Positions 41,482 through 50,991 are shown, counted from the first letter of the stretch. The stretch is 64,000 nucleotides of DNA from Nocardiopsis sp. YSL2 (GCF_030555055.1 NZ_JAMOAO010000001.1:2976001-3040000); one strand, 5' to 3'. Notes: generated by a model not told the origin, from the sequence alone. Made by a program: numbers and translations.

Positions 41482-42807
41482 ATGCGATACCGCAGAGGAA
41501 CACTGGCCGCCACGGCGGCGGCCCTCGCGCTGACGATGATGGCGTCGGCCTGTACGGGCGCCGGTGAGGTCGCCGAGACCGGGGACGTCGACCTGAACGT
41601 GTCCCCGGGCGTCACCGACGACTCCGTCGTCATCGGCACGCACCAGCCCCTGACGGGGCCCGCGGCGCCCGGCTACCAGTCGATCTCCCAGGCGGCGGCC
41701 GCCGTGTTCGAGTACGTGAACGCGCAGGGCGGTGTGAACGGACGCCAGATCGACTACCGGGTCGAGGACGACGTCTACGACCCCTCCCAGACCATCGACG
41801 TCACGCGCGAGCTCGTCATCGAGCAGGAGATCTTCGCGATGGTGGGCGGACTGGGCACACCCACGCACAGCGGTGTCCTGGACTACCTCAACGACGAGGG
41901 CGTCCCGGACGTGTTCCCGTCCTCGGGGGCCCTGGCGTGGAACAACCCGGAAGAGTACCCGCTGACGTACGGGTGGCAGACGGACTACACCAAGGAAGCC
42001 AAGATCCAGGGCGAGTACGTCGTGGAGAACTTCCCCGACAAGCCCGTCGGCTACCTGTTCCAGAACGACGACGTCGGTGAGGACGCCCAGACCGGCCTCG
42101 ACCAGTACCTCAACAACGACGTCGTGGCCCGGGAGCACTACGAGTCCGACAACACCGACATGAGCTCGCAGATCGCCGAGCTGGAGCGCTCGGGCGCCGA
42201 GGTCGTCGTGTGCTCCTGCATCCCGGCGTTCGTCGCCCTCTCACTGCTGGAGGCGGCGAGCATCGGCTACGAGCCGCAGTGGGTGGTCTCCAGCATCGGT
42301 GGTGACACCGCCACGCTCCAGGGGCTGCTCGCGAACTTCACCGAGGGCACGGACGCCGAGGAGGTGCCCGCGGACGCCTTCCTGGACGGGATGGTCATCA
42401 CGAGCTACCTCCCGCGGGTGGAGGACACCGAGGACGAGTGGTCCCAGTTCTTCTCCGCCGTGTGGGAGGAGTACGGGGAGGACGGTCCCCTGACCAACAC
42501 CCACCTGTTCGGCATGACGCAGGCCGTGATGTTCTCGCAGGCCCTGAAGGCGGCGGGGGAGGACCTCACCCGCCAGTCCCTGATCGACGCGCTGGAGACC
42601 CAGGAGTGGCAGGGCCCGGGCCTGGTGCCGTTCTCCTCCTCCAACGGTGACCACGGCGGCCACCAGGGCGTGTACGTCGTCCAGTACGGAGCCGGCAACG
42701 ACATCGAGATGGTCCAGGAGGCCCGGGTGACCGACCGCGAGGGCGGCCCCGTGGAGGAGACGGACTTCGAGCGGGCGCTGCCCGAGGAGCTGGACTTCCA
42801 CGACTGA
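41482..42807 (+). CDS. livK: ABC transporter substrate-binding lipoprotein (LivK-like)
   Basis: A 441-residue extracellular binding protein. The signal peptide ends at the lipobox ASAC with C24 as lipidation site; the mature part begins with an acidic linker then VTDDSVVIGTHQPLTGPAAPGYQSISQAAAAVFEYVNAQGGVNGR, typical of the Peripla_BP_6 family (LivK/AmiC). AAGGAG lies six bases before ATG 41482. Last gene of the operon, and the one that sets specificity: leucine-type amino acids, amides or urea are all possible for this family. Confidence 0.92.
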   Translation: MRYRRGTLAATAAALALTMMASACTGAGEVAETGDVDLNVSPGVTDDSVVIGTHQPLTGPAAPGYQSISQAAAAVFEYVNAQGGVNGRQIDYRVEDDVYDPSQTIDVTRELVIEQEIFAMVGGLGTPTHSGVLDYLNDEGVPDVFPSSGALAWNNPEEYPLTYGWQTDYTKEAKIQGEYVVENFPDKPVGYLFQNDDVGEDAQTGLDQYLNNDVVAREHYESDNTDMSSQIAELERSGAEVVVCSCIPAFVALSLLEAASIGYEPQWVVSSIGGDTATLQGLLANFTEGTDAEEVPADAFLDGMVITSYLPRVEDTEDEWSQFFSAVWEEYGEDGPLTNTHLFGMTQAVMFSQALKAAGEDLTRQSLIDALETQEWQGPGLVPFSSSNGDHGGHQGVYVVQYGAGNDIEMVQEARVTDREGGPVEETDFERALPEELDFHD

Positions 42808-43499
42808 CCGGCGGACCCGGGCGCGCCGCCTACCGGCCGACCGGGACTCTGAACCGTGCAGTCGGACCGCGGCCCGTGGGGATCTCCCCGCGGGCCGCCG
42901 TCGTGTGCGGGTCGGCGGTTCGCGGCGCCGAGGGCGGGTCCGCGGCAGGGGCTGGTCGGTGTGGCGGGGCCGCGGGCCCTGCCCGTCCACCTTCCCCGGT
43001 TCCGGTGGGCGCAGGGGGTCACGGCCGACCGCTCCGGTGGCGGCGTGACGAACGAGCCCCTGTGGTGGTGCTCGGACACCGTGCGCCTGCTCCTGGGCGG
43101 ATGTGCACCGTGCCGTCTGAGCACCCGGGGCAGCAGCGTGGCTGTACCTGCCCTGGCGGGTCGCCCTGCTCCAGAGCGGCGGTGCCACGTGGGGCGGGGT
43201 CGCCGAGCCCGGGACGAGCAGCGCGCTGTTTCGCAGCCGGCTCACAGGACCGGGAATCCCCCGCCCGTTGAGACCGAGTTCCAAAAGCCAGCTGAAGAGT
43301 TACGATCCCAGCGAAGGCGGAATGCTCCGGAAGTGGGCGCCCCCGGGTGACCGCCATGTTCGGGAATCACTCGACAGAATACGCCGATCAGCTTCGACCT
43401 GTCCTGCGATTCGTCACCAAAAAATGGTCATGCCGGGAACTTCTCACCCCTCTGGCGGAACTCCTGGCCAATCAATAGCACTAACCCTCATTGGGTGAT
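42808..43499. other. Gene-poor spacer at the edge of a lower-GC segment
   Basis: After the terminator at 42869-42898 I see no clear gene. GC content falls from about 43270 onward. A 40-codon plus-strand frame (43356-43478, MFGNHSTEYADQLRPV..., ending LLANQ) lies in the lower-GC part and could be a remnant, but has no SD or recognised family. Confidence 0.45.
42869..42898 (+). terminator. Terminator of the ABC transporter operon
   Basis: A 13-bp stem GCGGCCCGTGGGG with one G-U pair and an ATCT loop, 62 bases after the livK stop. Confidence 0.8.
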
Positions 43500-43946
43500 C
43501 TAATTGTCAGTAGCCTTAGCTTGCAGCCATTCCGGCATGAAGTCCTCGTTTCGGGGGAAGGTTTTCAGCTCTCGCGTATACTCATGTTCGTCGGGGTCGA
43601 AATCAAATTCAGGTTCGCTTTCGTAGTTAAAATTGCATCGGTATTTCCCATTGCTCCACAAGCTCAATTCCATGGTGAACCAGGTTCCCTTTCCTGGTTT
43701 GTACATGCCCGATCGTAGTCGCAGAGTCTTCATTCCCGTGTCGCGTGGCATCCTGGCGGTAACGGTTTCGCCATCGGCTAGCGCAGTTTGCATGAGTTCG
43801 TTCATATAACCGCCGATGACATCGGCCGTGTAGGTCGCTGAAGTCCAGCCCTCAGGCAGGGCGGTGGAGAGGTCGGCGGCGATGTCCCTGATTGCCTCCT
43901 CCTCTTCGGCCGGGCCCATGTCGCCTTTATGGAGTCCGTACACCAT
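43500..43946 (-). CDS. YezG-like (DUF600) immunity protein
   Basis: A 148-residue acidic protein with AGGAGG five bases before the ATG. The layout of an N-terminal helix (EEAIRDIAADLSTALPEGW), a beta-rich core (GMKTLRLRSGMYKPGKGTWFTMELSLW, YRCNFNYESEPEFDF) and a terminal TRELKTFPRNEDFMPEWLQ follows the YezG/DUF600 immunity family that neutralises C-terminal toxin domains of LXG or polymorphic toxins. Its GC content is lower than the surrounding genome, which suggests transfer. Toxin-like fragments lie directly upstream. Confidence 0.75.
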   Translation of the reverse strand: MVYGLHKGDMGPAEEEEAIRDIAADLSTALPEGWTSATYTADVIGGYMNELMQTALADGETVTARMPRDTGMKTLRLRSGMYKPGKGTWFTMELSLWSNGKYRCNFNYESEPEFDFDPDEHEYTRELKTFPRNEDFMPEWLQAKATDN

Positions 43947-43954
43947 TATTCCTC

Positions 43955-44375
43955 CTACTTAAGGTCAGGGATGTTGGGATAAGTGATTCTCTTTTGTGGT
44001 GTACCGTTGATCTCGTAGTCAATGACAATGGCGCTTGGTGGTGGTGACAGGGTCTTCAGTAGTTTTCCTCGCTTGGACCTGACTTCGATCTCCGAGAGCG
44101 AAGGATCGTAGACTTGACTCACTCTATCTCTGCGAGACCAGATAGGTCTCTGTTGAGAGGATGTCCAGCATGGCCGTCTCGAAGTTTCTGTAGGAACTGC
44201 CGAGGCCCCAGTCGTTCTTTCGGTGCTTGTCGGCGTCGTCTATCATGGCGGCCTGGTTCAAGTGTTCTGGTATGCCTCCGTATTCAGAGACCCCGACTAC
44301 GTGACCGCCGTTCCACTGCACAACTTCGAATTGCCGTGGGTTCTCCAGCCCAGGGAACGACTGGGCTGAACCGTA
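43955..44375 (-). pseudogene. Broken toxin-like coding remnant, two frames
   Basis: Reading leftward from about 44375, one frame encodes FEVVQWNGGHVVGVSEYGG... to ...STETYLVSQR and stops at 44124; the frame continues without start into unrelated antisense DNA on the right. A second frame, usable from GTG 44122, continues VSQVYDPSLSEIEVRSKRG...IVIDYEINGTPQ to a TAG at 43955, inside the SD of the YezG-like gene. The two pieces read as one protein with a frameshift at about 44120. I infer the 3' end of a toxin gene, truncated on its 5' side; the family is not recognised. Confidence 0.45.
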
Positions 44376-44819
44376 TGGACTTCCGGCCCGGCTGACTTCT
44401 CCGCCTGGGAGGAGACCGCGCACCCCGCGGTCGAGCGCGTCGCGCGCCAGGCGTTCGTGATCGCCCAGGGCCGCGACGTCGTCCCGTTGTCCTCGTGGAT
44501 CTCCGACGCGGTGTCCACCCACGCGGCCCGCGGGATGGCGTTCCAGCTCCTCACCCCGCACACGTCCCGGCTCACCCACGCCGTGCGCACGCTCATGGCC
44601 GGGCCGATGGCCTGGTGGGTGGTGCGCGCCGAGGACGGCAGCCACTTCGACGGCATCACCGGGCTGCCCCTGGCCTGGGACCCCGAGTACGCCTACGTGC
44701 CCCAGCCGGACGAGCGGGGATCGGTGGCACCGCCCGAGGGCTACCTCGACGACGCTCCGGTAGGAACCCGGCTCCTGCTCGACCAGATGGCACACCTGCG
44801 CGCGGCGATACCCGGCTGA
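44370..44819 (+). pseudogene. 5'-truncated DUF6177-like gene
   Basis: An in-frame segment without a start begins after a stop at 44367 and encodes WEETAHPAVERVARQ..., then RDVVPLSSWISDAVSTHAA, LLTPHTSRLTHAVRTLM, WWVVRAEDGSHFDGITGLPL. This resembles the C-terminal part of DUF6177 proteins, which often lie near type VII secretion genes in actinomycetes. No ATG, and GTG 44457 would leave only a fragment (120 residues against several hundred in the family). It meets the toxin-like remnant on the other strand at about 44370-44390, which marks a recombination junction. Confidence 0.5.
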
Positions 44820-44840
44820 CATCGCCGTACGGGCGCAGGA

Positions 44841-44871
44841 AACGGCGGACCGCTGGGTGCGGCCCGCCGTT
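44841..44871. terminator. Bidirectional terminator between convergent genes
   Basis: A 13-bp stem AACGGCGGACCGC with one mismatch and a TGGGT loop, between the DUF6177 remnant and the cutinase stop. T residues flank both ends. Confidence 0.7.
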
Positions 44872-44891
44872 CGTGCGTCAAGCGTCGGGGA

Positions 44892-45806
44892 TCAGGAACC
44901 GTAGGGGCAGGTGTCCCGGTAGTCGGAGTAGTCCGAACCCCAGCCCGTGCTCGGCGCCGGGCAGAGGAACTGCTCGTACCGCTCGTCCTCGTCCACGAAC
45001 AGCTTCAGCCAGGCGATGCTGTTCCGGGCGATCGGGGTGTTGTGGGAGTTCGGGGCGAAGTGGCTCGCGCCGTCCAGCTCCACGTAGGCCCTGTCCAGCG
45101 AGCCGTTGAGGCTCTCGTAGAACGGGATGGCGTGGGAGCGGGTGGAGGCGACGCTGTCGTTCTCCGCGCCGATGATCATGGTCGGAACGGTGACACTCGA
45201 CCAGTTCTTCTGGGTGTGCCACGGGGTGAGGGGGATGGCGGCCTTGAGCTCCGGCCGGTCGTCGGCCGCGGCGAGTGTGCCTCCGCCGCCCATCGAGTGG
45301 CCCATGACCGCGAGGCGGTCGGGGTCCACGGTGTCAGTGACGTCGCTGTCCTCGACCAGGTAGTCCAGCGCGGCCTCGATCTGGCGGCCGCGGCTGTTGG
45401 GCTGGTCGTAGCGCGTGTTGGTGTCGATCGTGAAGATCACGAAGCCCTGCGACGCCAGCCGGTGGCCCAGCCACGACATCGTCGAGCTGCTCGCGGTGTA
45501 GCCCGGAGCCACGACGACACCGCCGAAGGTGCCCTGACTGGTGTCGGTGGGGTAGTAGATGGTGCCGCCGCCGAAGCCGCTCACCCAGGACGAGACCGAC
45601 TCGGTGTCCGTGTCGAAGGACCCGCGGAGCGCCTCGATGCTGGACTCCGTGGGGTCGGGGCCGCGCTCGTAGCCGGCCGCCTGGGCCGGCGCGACCACCG
45701 TGGCGGCGGTCGCCACGGCGACGCCCAGGACGAGGGCGGTCTTGACGGCGAGCCGGTCGGCCCAGGAGCGGGGGGTCGTTTTCTCGGGGGCATTCTTTGT
45801 TCGCAC
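44892..45806 (-). CDS. Secreted cutinase / polyester hydrolase (PET-hydrolase type I-like)
   Basis: A 304-residue secreted alpha/beta hydrolase. A signal peptide with a basic twin-type N-region and hydrophobic core ends near APAQA-AG (residue 43/44). The mature start YERGPDPTESSIEALRG and the whole course match Thermobifida cutinases: FGGGTIYYP, APGYTASSSTMSWLG (oxyanion Tyr103), GHSMGGGG (Ser171), IPLTPWH (Trp196), GAENDS (Asp217), DGASHFAP (His249) and a C-terminal disulfide pair C282/C300. These enzymes hydrolyse cutin, triglycerides and synthetic polyesters, including PET in the best studied relatives. Confidence 0.92.
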   Translation of the reverse strand: MRTKNAPEKTTPRSWADRLAVKTALVLGVAVATAATVVAPAQAAGYERGPDPTESSIEALRGSFDTDTESVSSWVSGFGGGTIYYPTDTSQGTFGGVVVAPGYTASSSTMSWLGHRLASQGFVIFTIDTNTRYDQPNSRGRQIEAALDYLVEDSDVTDTVDPDRLAVMGHSMGGGGTLAAADDRPELKAAIPLTPWHTQKNWSSVTVPTMIIGAENDSVASTRSHAIPFYESLNGSLDRAYVELDGASHFAPNSHNTPIARNSIAWLKLFVDEDERYEQFLCPAPSTGWGSDYSDYRDTCPYGS

Positions 45807-46052
45807 GGGTTGTCCTTATCTCGTGCAGCGGGAATCCGCGTAGAACGCGGGGTGTCCCTGGGGGGGAAACGAGAGCGCGTATCGGGTCAGGGGTATCCCG
45901 ATATCGCACATGCTTCTCATTTCATTGGACGCCTCAACTATGATGACGAATGCGTGAATTCGCATCCGTGAGATCACCAGTGGTTGTTAACTCGCCGGTA
46001 GGGTTTGGTGCGGAGGGGGCTCGGGCAGTGCCGTGCGTAGGGGGTGACGGCC

Positions 46053-46466
46053 ATGCCGGGAGCCAGCGAACTACCGGACACGTTGAAGCGATCGCCCGAG
46101 AAGGCCCAGCGCACCTGGATCAAGGCGCACGACTCGGCCGTGGACGAGTACGGGGAGGGCGAACGGGCGCACCGCGTCGCGTTCGCCGCGCTCAAGCACA
46201 CGTACCAGAAGAAGGGCGACCGCTGGGTGCCCAAGCAGAGGCCGGGGCCGTCGGACGCGCAGGCGGAGAACCCCGACGCCGCACGCGCGCGGGGCAGGGA
46301 CGAGCCGACCGCCGGCGGGGTGGACGCCAACGCCAGCAAGAAGGAGCTGTACCGGCAGGCGCGCGACCTCGACATCTCCGGCCGCTCGAAGATGGACAAG
46401 GACGAACTCGTCGACGCGCTGCGCAGGGAGAGCGAACGACGCACCTCGCGTGCGCGCGGCTCATAG
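46053..46466 (+). CDS. ChaB family protein with Rho-N-like C-terminus
   Basis: A 137-residue basic protein. I chose ATG 46053 because AGGGGGTGA ends six bases upstream. Residues about 5-65 form a ChaB domain (LPDTLKRSPEKAQRTWIKAHDSAVDEYGEGERAHRVAFAALKHTYQKKGDRW). The C-terminus (SKKELYRQARDLDISGRSKMDKDELVDAL) is a Rho N-terminal/SAP-like helical motif. ChaB proteins were named as cation transport regulators in E. coli, but the actinobacterial versions are often near stress genes; here a catalase follows. Confidence 0.85.
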   Translation: MPGASELPDTLKRSPEKAQRTWIKAHDSAVDEYGEGERAHRVAFAALKHTYQKKGDRWVPKQRPGPSDAQAENPDAARARGRDEPTAGGVDANASKKELYRQARDLDISGRSKMDKDELVDALRRESERRTSRARGS

Positions 46467-46649
46467 GGGCCCTGCCGCGCGCTGGTCGGTCCACGGGGCA
46501 ACCCCTTCTGCGACCCCGGGACCCGACCGATCGTGTGGCCGATGTGCTGCGCGGACGGGGCGGGTCAATTCGGGACAAGGGGTGTTTGTGCGCGGGAGCG
46601 GTCGGTCAGAGGAGGGGGGGACCGAACGCGAACCGCCGCGGAGGTAGTG

Positions 46650-48746
46650 ATGAGCACGGATGGACGGGACGCGAAGGACCGCCAGCTCGACCAGCACAGA
46701 ACCGACTCCACGGAATCCCTGACCACCGAGACCGGTACGCCGGTGGGGAACACGGACAACTCGCTGCGGGCGGGCGTCCGAGGCCCCACCCTGCTGGAGG
46801 ACTTCCACGCGCGGGAGAAGCTCACCCACTTCGACCACGAGCGCGTCCCGGAACGCGTCGTGCACGCCCGCGGGGCCGGGGCCTACGGCCACTTCACCAC
46901 GTACCGGGGCATGGAGGACGTGACCGCGGCGCACTTCCTGCGGGCGCCCGGTGTGACCACCCCGGTCTTCGTACGCTTCTCCACCGTGGCCGGGTCGCGC
47001 GGCTCGGCCGACACGGTGCGCGACGTGCGCGGGTTCGCGGTGAAGTTCTACACCGAGGAGGGCAACTACGACCTCGTCGGCAACAACATGCCGGTCTTCT
47101 TCATCCAGGACGGGGTGAAGTTCCCGGACTTCGTGCACGCCGTCAAGCCCGAGCCGCACAACGAGATCCCCCAGGCGCAGTCCGCCCACGACACCCTGTG
47201 GGACTTCGTGGGACTGCAGCCCGAGACCACGCACATGATGATGTGGCTGATGTCGGACCGGGCGCTGCCCCGCAGCTATCGGATGATGCAGGGCTTCGGT
47301 GTGCACACCTTCCGTTTCGTCGACGCCGGGGGCCGGGGCACCTTCGTGAAGTTCCACTGGCGTCCGCTGCTGGGCACGCACTCCCTGGTCTGGGACGAGG
47401 CACAGCGCGTCCAGGGCAAGGACCCGGACTACAACCGGCGCGACCTGTGGGAGGCCATCGAGCGCGGCCAGTACCCCGCATGGGAGCTGGGCGTACAGCT
47501 GGTGGAGGAGGAGGATGAGCACGCCTTCGACTTCGACCTGCTGGACGCCACGAAGATCATCCCGGAGGAGCAGGTGCCGGTGCATCCGGTCGGCAAGCTG
47601 GTCCTGGACCGCAATCCGGACAACTTCTTCGCCGAGACCGAGCAGGTCGCCTTCCACACCGCGAACGTGGTGCCCGGCATCGACTTCACCAACGACCCCC
47701 TCCTGCAGGCGCGCAACTTCTCCTACCTGGACACCCAGCTGCTGCGCCTGGGCGGATCCAACTTCCAGCAGATCCCGGTGAACCGCCCGGTGGCGCCGGT
47801 GAGCGACAACCAGCGGGACGGGTTCGCCCAGCACCGGGTGCACCGGGGGAGGACCTCGTACTTCCCCAACCGGCTCGGCGGCGGGTGCCCCGCCCTGGCC
47901 GAGGGCGGCGGCTACCACCACTACACCGAGAAGGTGGAGGGCCGGAAGGTCCGGGTGCGCAGCGAGAGCTTCGCCGACCACTACTCGCAGGCCACGCTCT
48001 TCTACAACAGCCTCGCCGAGTGGGAGCGGGAGCACCTGCGCGCCGCGTTCCGGTTCGAGCTGGGCAAGTGCGAGGAACTGGAGGTGCGGCAGCGGGTCGT
48101 GGCCAACCTCAACCACGTGGACCACGGTCTGGCCGTGCACGTGGCCGAGGGGGTCGGCGTCGTGCCGCCCTCGGCGGAGGACGGCACTCCCAACCACGGG
48201 CGCTCCTCGCCCGCGCTCAGCCAGGCCAGGAACACGTTCGGGTCGCTCGTGGGCCGACAGGTGGCCTGCCTGGTCGCCGACGGCGCGGACGGTCCGGCCG
48301 TCGCGGCCGTACGGGACTCGCTGGTCGCGGAGGGCGCGGTGGTGGAGCTGCTGGCGTCCCGGGACGGAGCGGTCCGCACCGGGGACGGGGGAGCCCTCTC
48401 CGTCGATCGCGCCTACACGACGGTGTCGTCGGTGCTCTACGACGCGGTCGCCGTCGTCGGCGGGCCGGAGTGCGCCGTGGCGCTGGCGGGGGACGGCACG
48501 GCCCGGCACTTCGTGCTGGAGGCCTACAAGCACCACAAGCCGCTGGCCGCGATCGGAGCCGGCGGTTCCCTGTTCACCACGCCTCCACTGCCGGAGGGCG
48601 TGGCGGGCCCGGTGACGGACGAGACCCGCAGCACCATGGGCGTGGTCAGGTCCGGGCGGGCCGGCGACGACCTCATCACGGAGTTCGCCCGGCTCATCGG
48701 CGCACACCGGTTCTGGGCACGTCCGACGTCGACGATCCCGGCCTGA
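46650..48746 (+). CDS. katE: Large-subunit catalase with C-terminal DJ-1/PfpI-like domain
   Basis: A 698-residue clade-2 catalase with GGAGG five bases before ATG 46650. The distal His is in [14 protein letters not shown], the Asn in [16 protein letters not shown], and the haem-ligand Tyr is in [16 protein letters not shown]. The last 150 residues form the extra flavodoxin/DJ-1-like domain of large catalases ([15 protein letters not shown]..., [15 protein letters not shown]). It converts hydrogen peroxide to water and oxygen in the cytoplasm. It lies downstream of a ChaB gene and 12 bases before an F420-type oxidoreductase, suggesting an oxidative-stress unit. Confidence 0.96.
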   Translation: MSTDGRDAKDRQLDQHRTDSTESLTTETGTPVGNTDNSLRAGVRGPTLLEDFHAREKLTHFDHERVPERVVHARGAGAYGHFTTYRGMEDVTAAHFLRAPGVTTPVFVRFSTVAGSRGSADTVRDVRGFAVKFYTEEGNYDLVGNNMPVFFIQDGVKFPDFVHAVKPEPHNEIPQAQSAHDTLWDFVGLQPETTHMMMWLMSDRALPRSYRMMQGFGVHTFRFVDAGGRGTFVKFHWRPLLGTHSLVWDEAQRVQGKDPDYNRRDLWEAIERGQYPAWELGVQLVEEEDEHAFDFDLLDATKIIPEEQVPVHPVGKLVLDRNPDNFFAETEQVAFHTANVVPGIDFTNDPLLQARNFSYLDTQLLRLGGSNFQQIPVNRPVAPVSDNQRDGFAQHRVHRGRTSYFPNRLGGGCPALAEGGGYHHYTEKVEGRKVRVRSESFADHYSQATLFYNSLAEWEREHLRAAFRFELGKCEELEVRQRVVANLNHVDHGLAVHVAEGVGVVPPSAEDGTPNHGRSSPALSQARNTFGSLVGRQVACLVADGADGPAVAAVRDSLVAEGAVVELLASRDGAVRTGDGGALSVDRAYTTVSSVLYDAVAVVGGPECAVALAGDGTARHFVLEAYKHHKPLAAIGAGGSLFTTPPLPEGVAGPVTDETRSTMGVVRSGRAGDDLITEFARLIGAHRFWARPTSTIPA

Positions 48747-48758
48747 GGGGGCTGTGCC

Positions 48759-49736
48759 ATGTACGTGGGGTACAAGCTGTTCGCCGAGGGATTCGGTCCT
48801 CGCGAGATCGTGGACCAGGCCGTGCGGGCCGAGGCGGCCGGGTTCGACTTCGTGGAGGTCAGCGACCACTTCCATCCGTGGCTCTACAGCCATGGGCACT
48901 CGGCGTTCGTGTGGTCGATGCTGGCCGCCATCGCCGAACGCACCGAGCGGATCCAGATGGCCACGGGCGTCACGTGTCCCATCATCCGGGTCCACCCGGC
49001 GATCGTGGCGCAGGCGGCCGCCACCACGGCGCTGCTGTCGGAGGGGCGCTTCGTCCTCGGGCTGGGCTCGGGGGAACGGCTCAACGAGCACGTGGTCGGC
49101 CGGGGGTGGCCCAACGCCAGCACACGGCACGCGATGCTGCGCGAGGCGATCGAGATCATCCGCCTGCTGTGGTCGGGCGGCTACCACTCCTACGACGGGC
49201 GCCACCTGTCGCTGGAGGACGCCCGTGTGTTCGACCTGCCCGAGGAGCCGCCGCCCATCGTCGTGGCGGCGGGCGGCCAGCGGTCCGCGACGATGGCCGC
49301 CGAGCTGGGCGACGGCCTGTTCGGCACCGAGCCGAGCCGTGTGCTCACCGGCGCCTACGAGGACGGGGGCGGCGACGGCCCGCTCTACTGCGAGGTGCCC
49401 CTGGCGTGGGCGCCGGACGAGGCGAGCGCCCTGGATTCGGCGCGGGAGACCTTCCGGTTCGGCCTGACCGGCTGGAAGGTCATGTCGGAACTGCCCAACC
49501 CGGTGAACTTCGAGGCGGCCACGGCGCTGATCAGCCGTGACCACATGCGCGACGAGCTGGGTTTCGGGCCGGACCCCGAACGCCACCTGGCGGTCATCCG
49601 GCAGTTCGCCGCCGCCGGATACGACCACCTGTGCCTGGTCAACGCCGGGCCCGACCCGGAGGGGTTCTTCCGGTTCTTCGAGGAGGAGCTGGCCGCGCCG
49701 GTCCGGGACCTCAAGCGCCACGACGCCACCAGCTGA
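48759..49736 (+). CDS. LLM-class F420-dependent oxidoreductase (FGD-like)
   Basis: A 325-residue luciferase-like TIM-barrel protein. FVEVSDHFHPWLYSHGHSAFVWSMLAAIAERTERI, GVTCPIIRVHPAIVAQAAATTALLSEGRFVLGLGSGERLNEHV and FGPDPERHLAVIRQF agree with the TIGR03557/FGD-like group that uses coenzyme F420. Substrate unknown; glucose-6-phosphate and hydroxymycolate relatives exist in mycobacteria. It follows catalase by 12 bases. Its last 26 bases overlap the end of the convergent P450 gene. Confidence 0.9.
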   Translation: MYVGYKLFAEGFGPREIVDQAVRAEAAGFDFVEVSDHFHPWLYSHGHSAFVWSMLAAIAERTERIQMATGVTCPIIRVHPAIVAQAAATTALLSEGRFVLGLGSGERLNEHVVGRGWPNASTRHAMLREAIEIIRLLWSGGYHSYDGRHLSLEDARVFDLPEEPPPIVVAAGGQRSATMAAELGDGLFGTEPSRVLTGAYEDGGGDGPLYCEVPLAWAPDEASALDSARETFRFGLTGWKVMSELPNPVNFEAATALISRDHMRDELGFGPDPERHLAVIRQFAAAGYDHLCLVNAGPDPEGFFRFFEEELAAPVRDLKRHDATS

Positions 49737-50991
49737 GGAGACGGGTCAACAGGTCGGCGTGCTCCTCGGCCCTCGGTTCGGGCGGCACGGCCGCGGGCAG
49801 GACGGCCTCGTCCGGGGTGAAGACGACCGGTAGCTCCGCCAGTCCGCGCACGAACGGCGAGGGCGTCAGGTGCAGCTCCCTGGGGTCAACGCCCAGGCGG
49901 AGGCCGCCCAACCGCTCGTGGACGGCGGTGACCGCGGTGGCGGCGATCGTCCGGGCCAGGTTGCGCGCGGGGCAGGCGTGCGGTCCCGCGCCGAACATCA
50001 GGTGGGAGCGGCCGCCGCCCGCCGACCGGACGGCCGGGTCCAGGTGGGCCGCTTCGAAGCCGATGAGGAGGGCGTCCCCGCGGCGGATGTCACAGGAGCC
50101 GATGCGGACGTCCTGCAGGGCGATCCGGGCGGGCAGGACCTGGAAGGGCGTGTCGGTCCACATCACATGGTCGAGCAGGTCCTGGACGCTCAGCCGGGCG
50201 TCGGCGTGGGCCGTGCGGATCCACGCATCGGTCAGCAGGGTGCGCAGGGTGTTGCCGATCAGGTGTGTGGTGGGCTGGTGGCTGGCGTTGTTGATGAGCG
50301 CGGCCGCGTGGGCGAGCTCATGGTCGCTGAGCCGTGAGGGGTGCTCCATCATCCACGAGACCAGGTCGGCGCCCGGCCGGTCGCGCTTACGGGAGACCAG
50401 GCCCGCGAAGTACTGGTGGACGCGGGCGACGGCGGCCTCGCCGCGCCGGGCGTCGGCTTCGAACAGCACGGCGGTGAGGTCGCCGAGCATGTGCCCGTAG
50501 GAGTCGGGGAGCCCGTAGAGGTGGTTGAGCACCAGGACCGGCAGGGGCGCGGCGAAGTCGCCGATGAGGTCGGCGCGGCCGGCGGCGGTGAAGGCGTCGA
50601 TGAGGTCGTCGGCGATCCGGCGCACGGTGCGGGTGGTGGCCGACAGGTCGACCCGGGCCAGGCCGTCGGCGATGGGGGCGCGCAGCCGGGTGTGCTCGGG
50701 GCCGTCGGCGTACAGGGCGTTGGGGCGCCAGGACAGGGCGGGCCGGGAGGCGGCCAGGTCCACGCGTCCGTCGGTGACCTCGCGCCACTGGCGCGTGTCC
50801 CTGGAGAACAGGTGGGGGTTCTGTAGGACGGAGAGGTTCTCGTGGTACCCGAGCAGGAGCCACGCGGGTACGCCAGGATCCAGTTCCACCGGGGCGACGG
50901 CGCCGTGGATCTCGCGGAGCCGTTCCCAGAGTTCGGCCCGGCCGGAGGACGGGACCGGGGCGTAGAGGCGGGCGGGCCGAGTGGGGGACAT
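49711..50991 (-). CDS. Cytochrome P450 without the ExxR motif (CYP157-like)
   Basis: A 426-residue P450 starting at ATG 50991. The haem-binding loop is FGAGPHACPARNLA with C340 as ligand; the I-helix region reads NNASHQPTTHLIGN. At the K-helix, where nearly all P450s have ExxR, it has DHVMW (residues 274-278): Glu is Asp and Arg is Met. The Streptomyces CYP157 family is known for loss of ExxR with a similar E-x-x-x-W sequence. Substrate and redox partner unknown. The 3' end overlaps the convergent F420 gene by 26 bases. Confidence 0.85.
   Translation of the reverse strand: MSPTRPARLYAPVPSSGRAELWERLREIHGAVAPVELDPGVPAWLLLGYHENLSVLQNPHLFSRDTRQWREVTDGRVDLAASRPALSWRPNALYADGPEHTRLRAPIADGLARVDLSATTRTVRRIADDLIDAFTAAGRADLIGDFAAPLPVLVLNHLYGLPDSYGHMLGDLTAVLFEADARRGEAAVARVHQYFAGLVSRKRDRPGADLVSWMMEHPSRLSDHELAHAAALINNASHQPTTHLIGNTLRTLLTDAWIRTAHADARLSVQDLLDHVMWTDTPFQVLPARIALQDVRIGSCDIRRGDALLIGFEAAHLDPAVRSAGGGRSHLMFGAGPHACPARNLARTIAATAVTAVHERLGGLRLGVDPRELHLTPSPFVRGLAELPVVFTPDEAVLPAAVPPEPRAEEHADLLTRLLSWWRRGA

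Noticed and set aside
42856-43350. 164-residue plus-strand frame after the ABC transporter
   Set aside because: It starts inside the terminator hairpin and its product is low-complexity without family features.
44457-44819. Intact 120-residue gene from GTG 44457
   Set aside because: The same frame continues upstream with family-like sequence, has no start before a stop at 44367, and the GTG lacks an SD; a truncated gene explains it better.
46461-49721. 1086-residue minus-strand open frame
   Set aside because: Antisense to katE and the F420 oxidoreductase, whose protein motifs are unmistakable. Long antisense frames are expected at this GC content.
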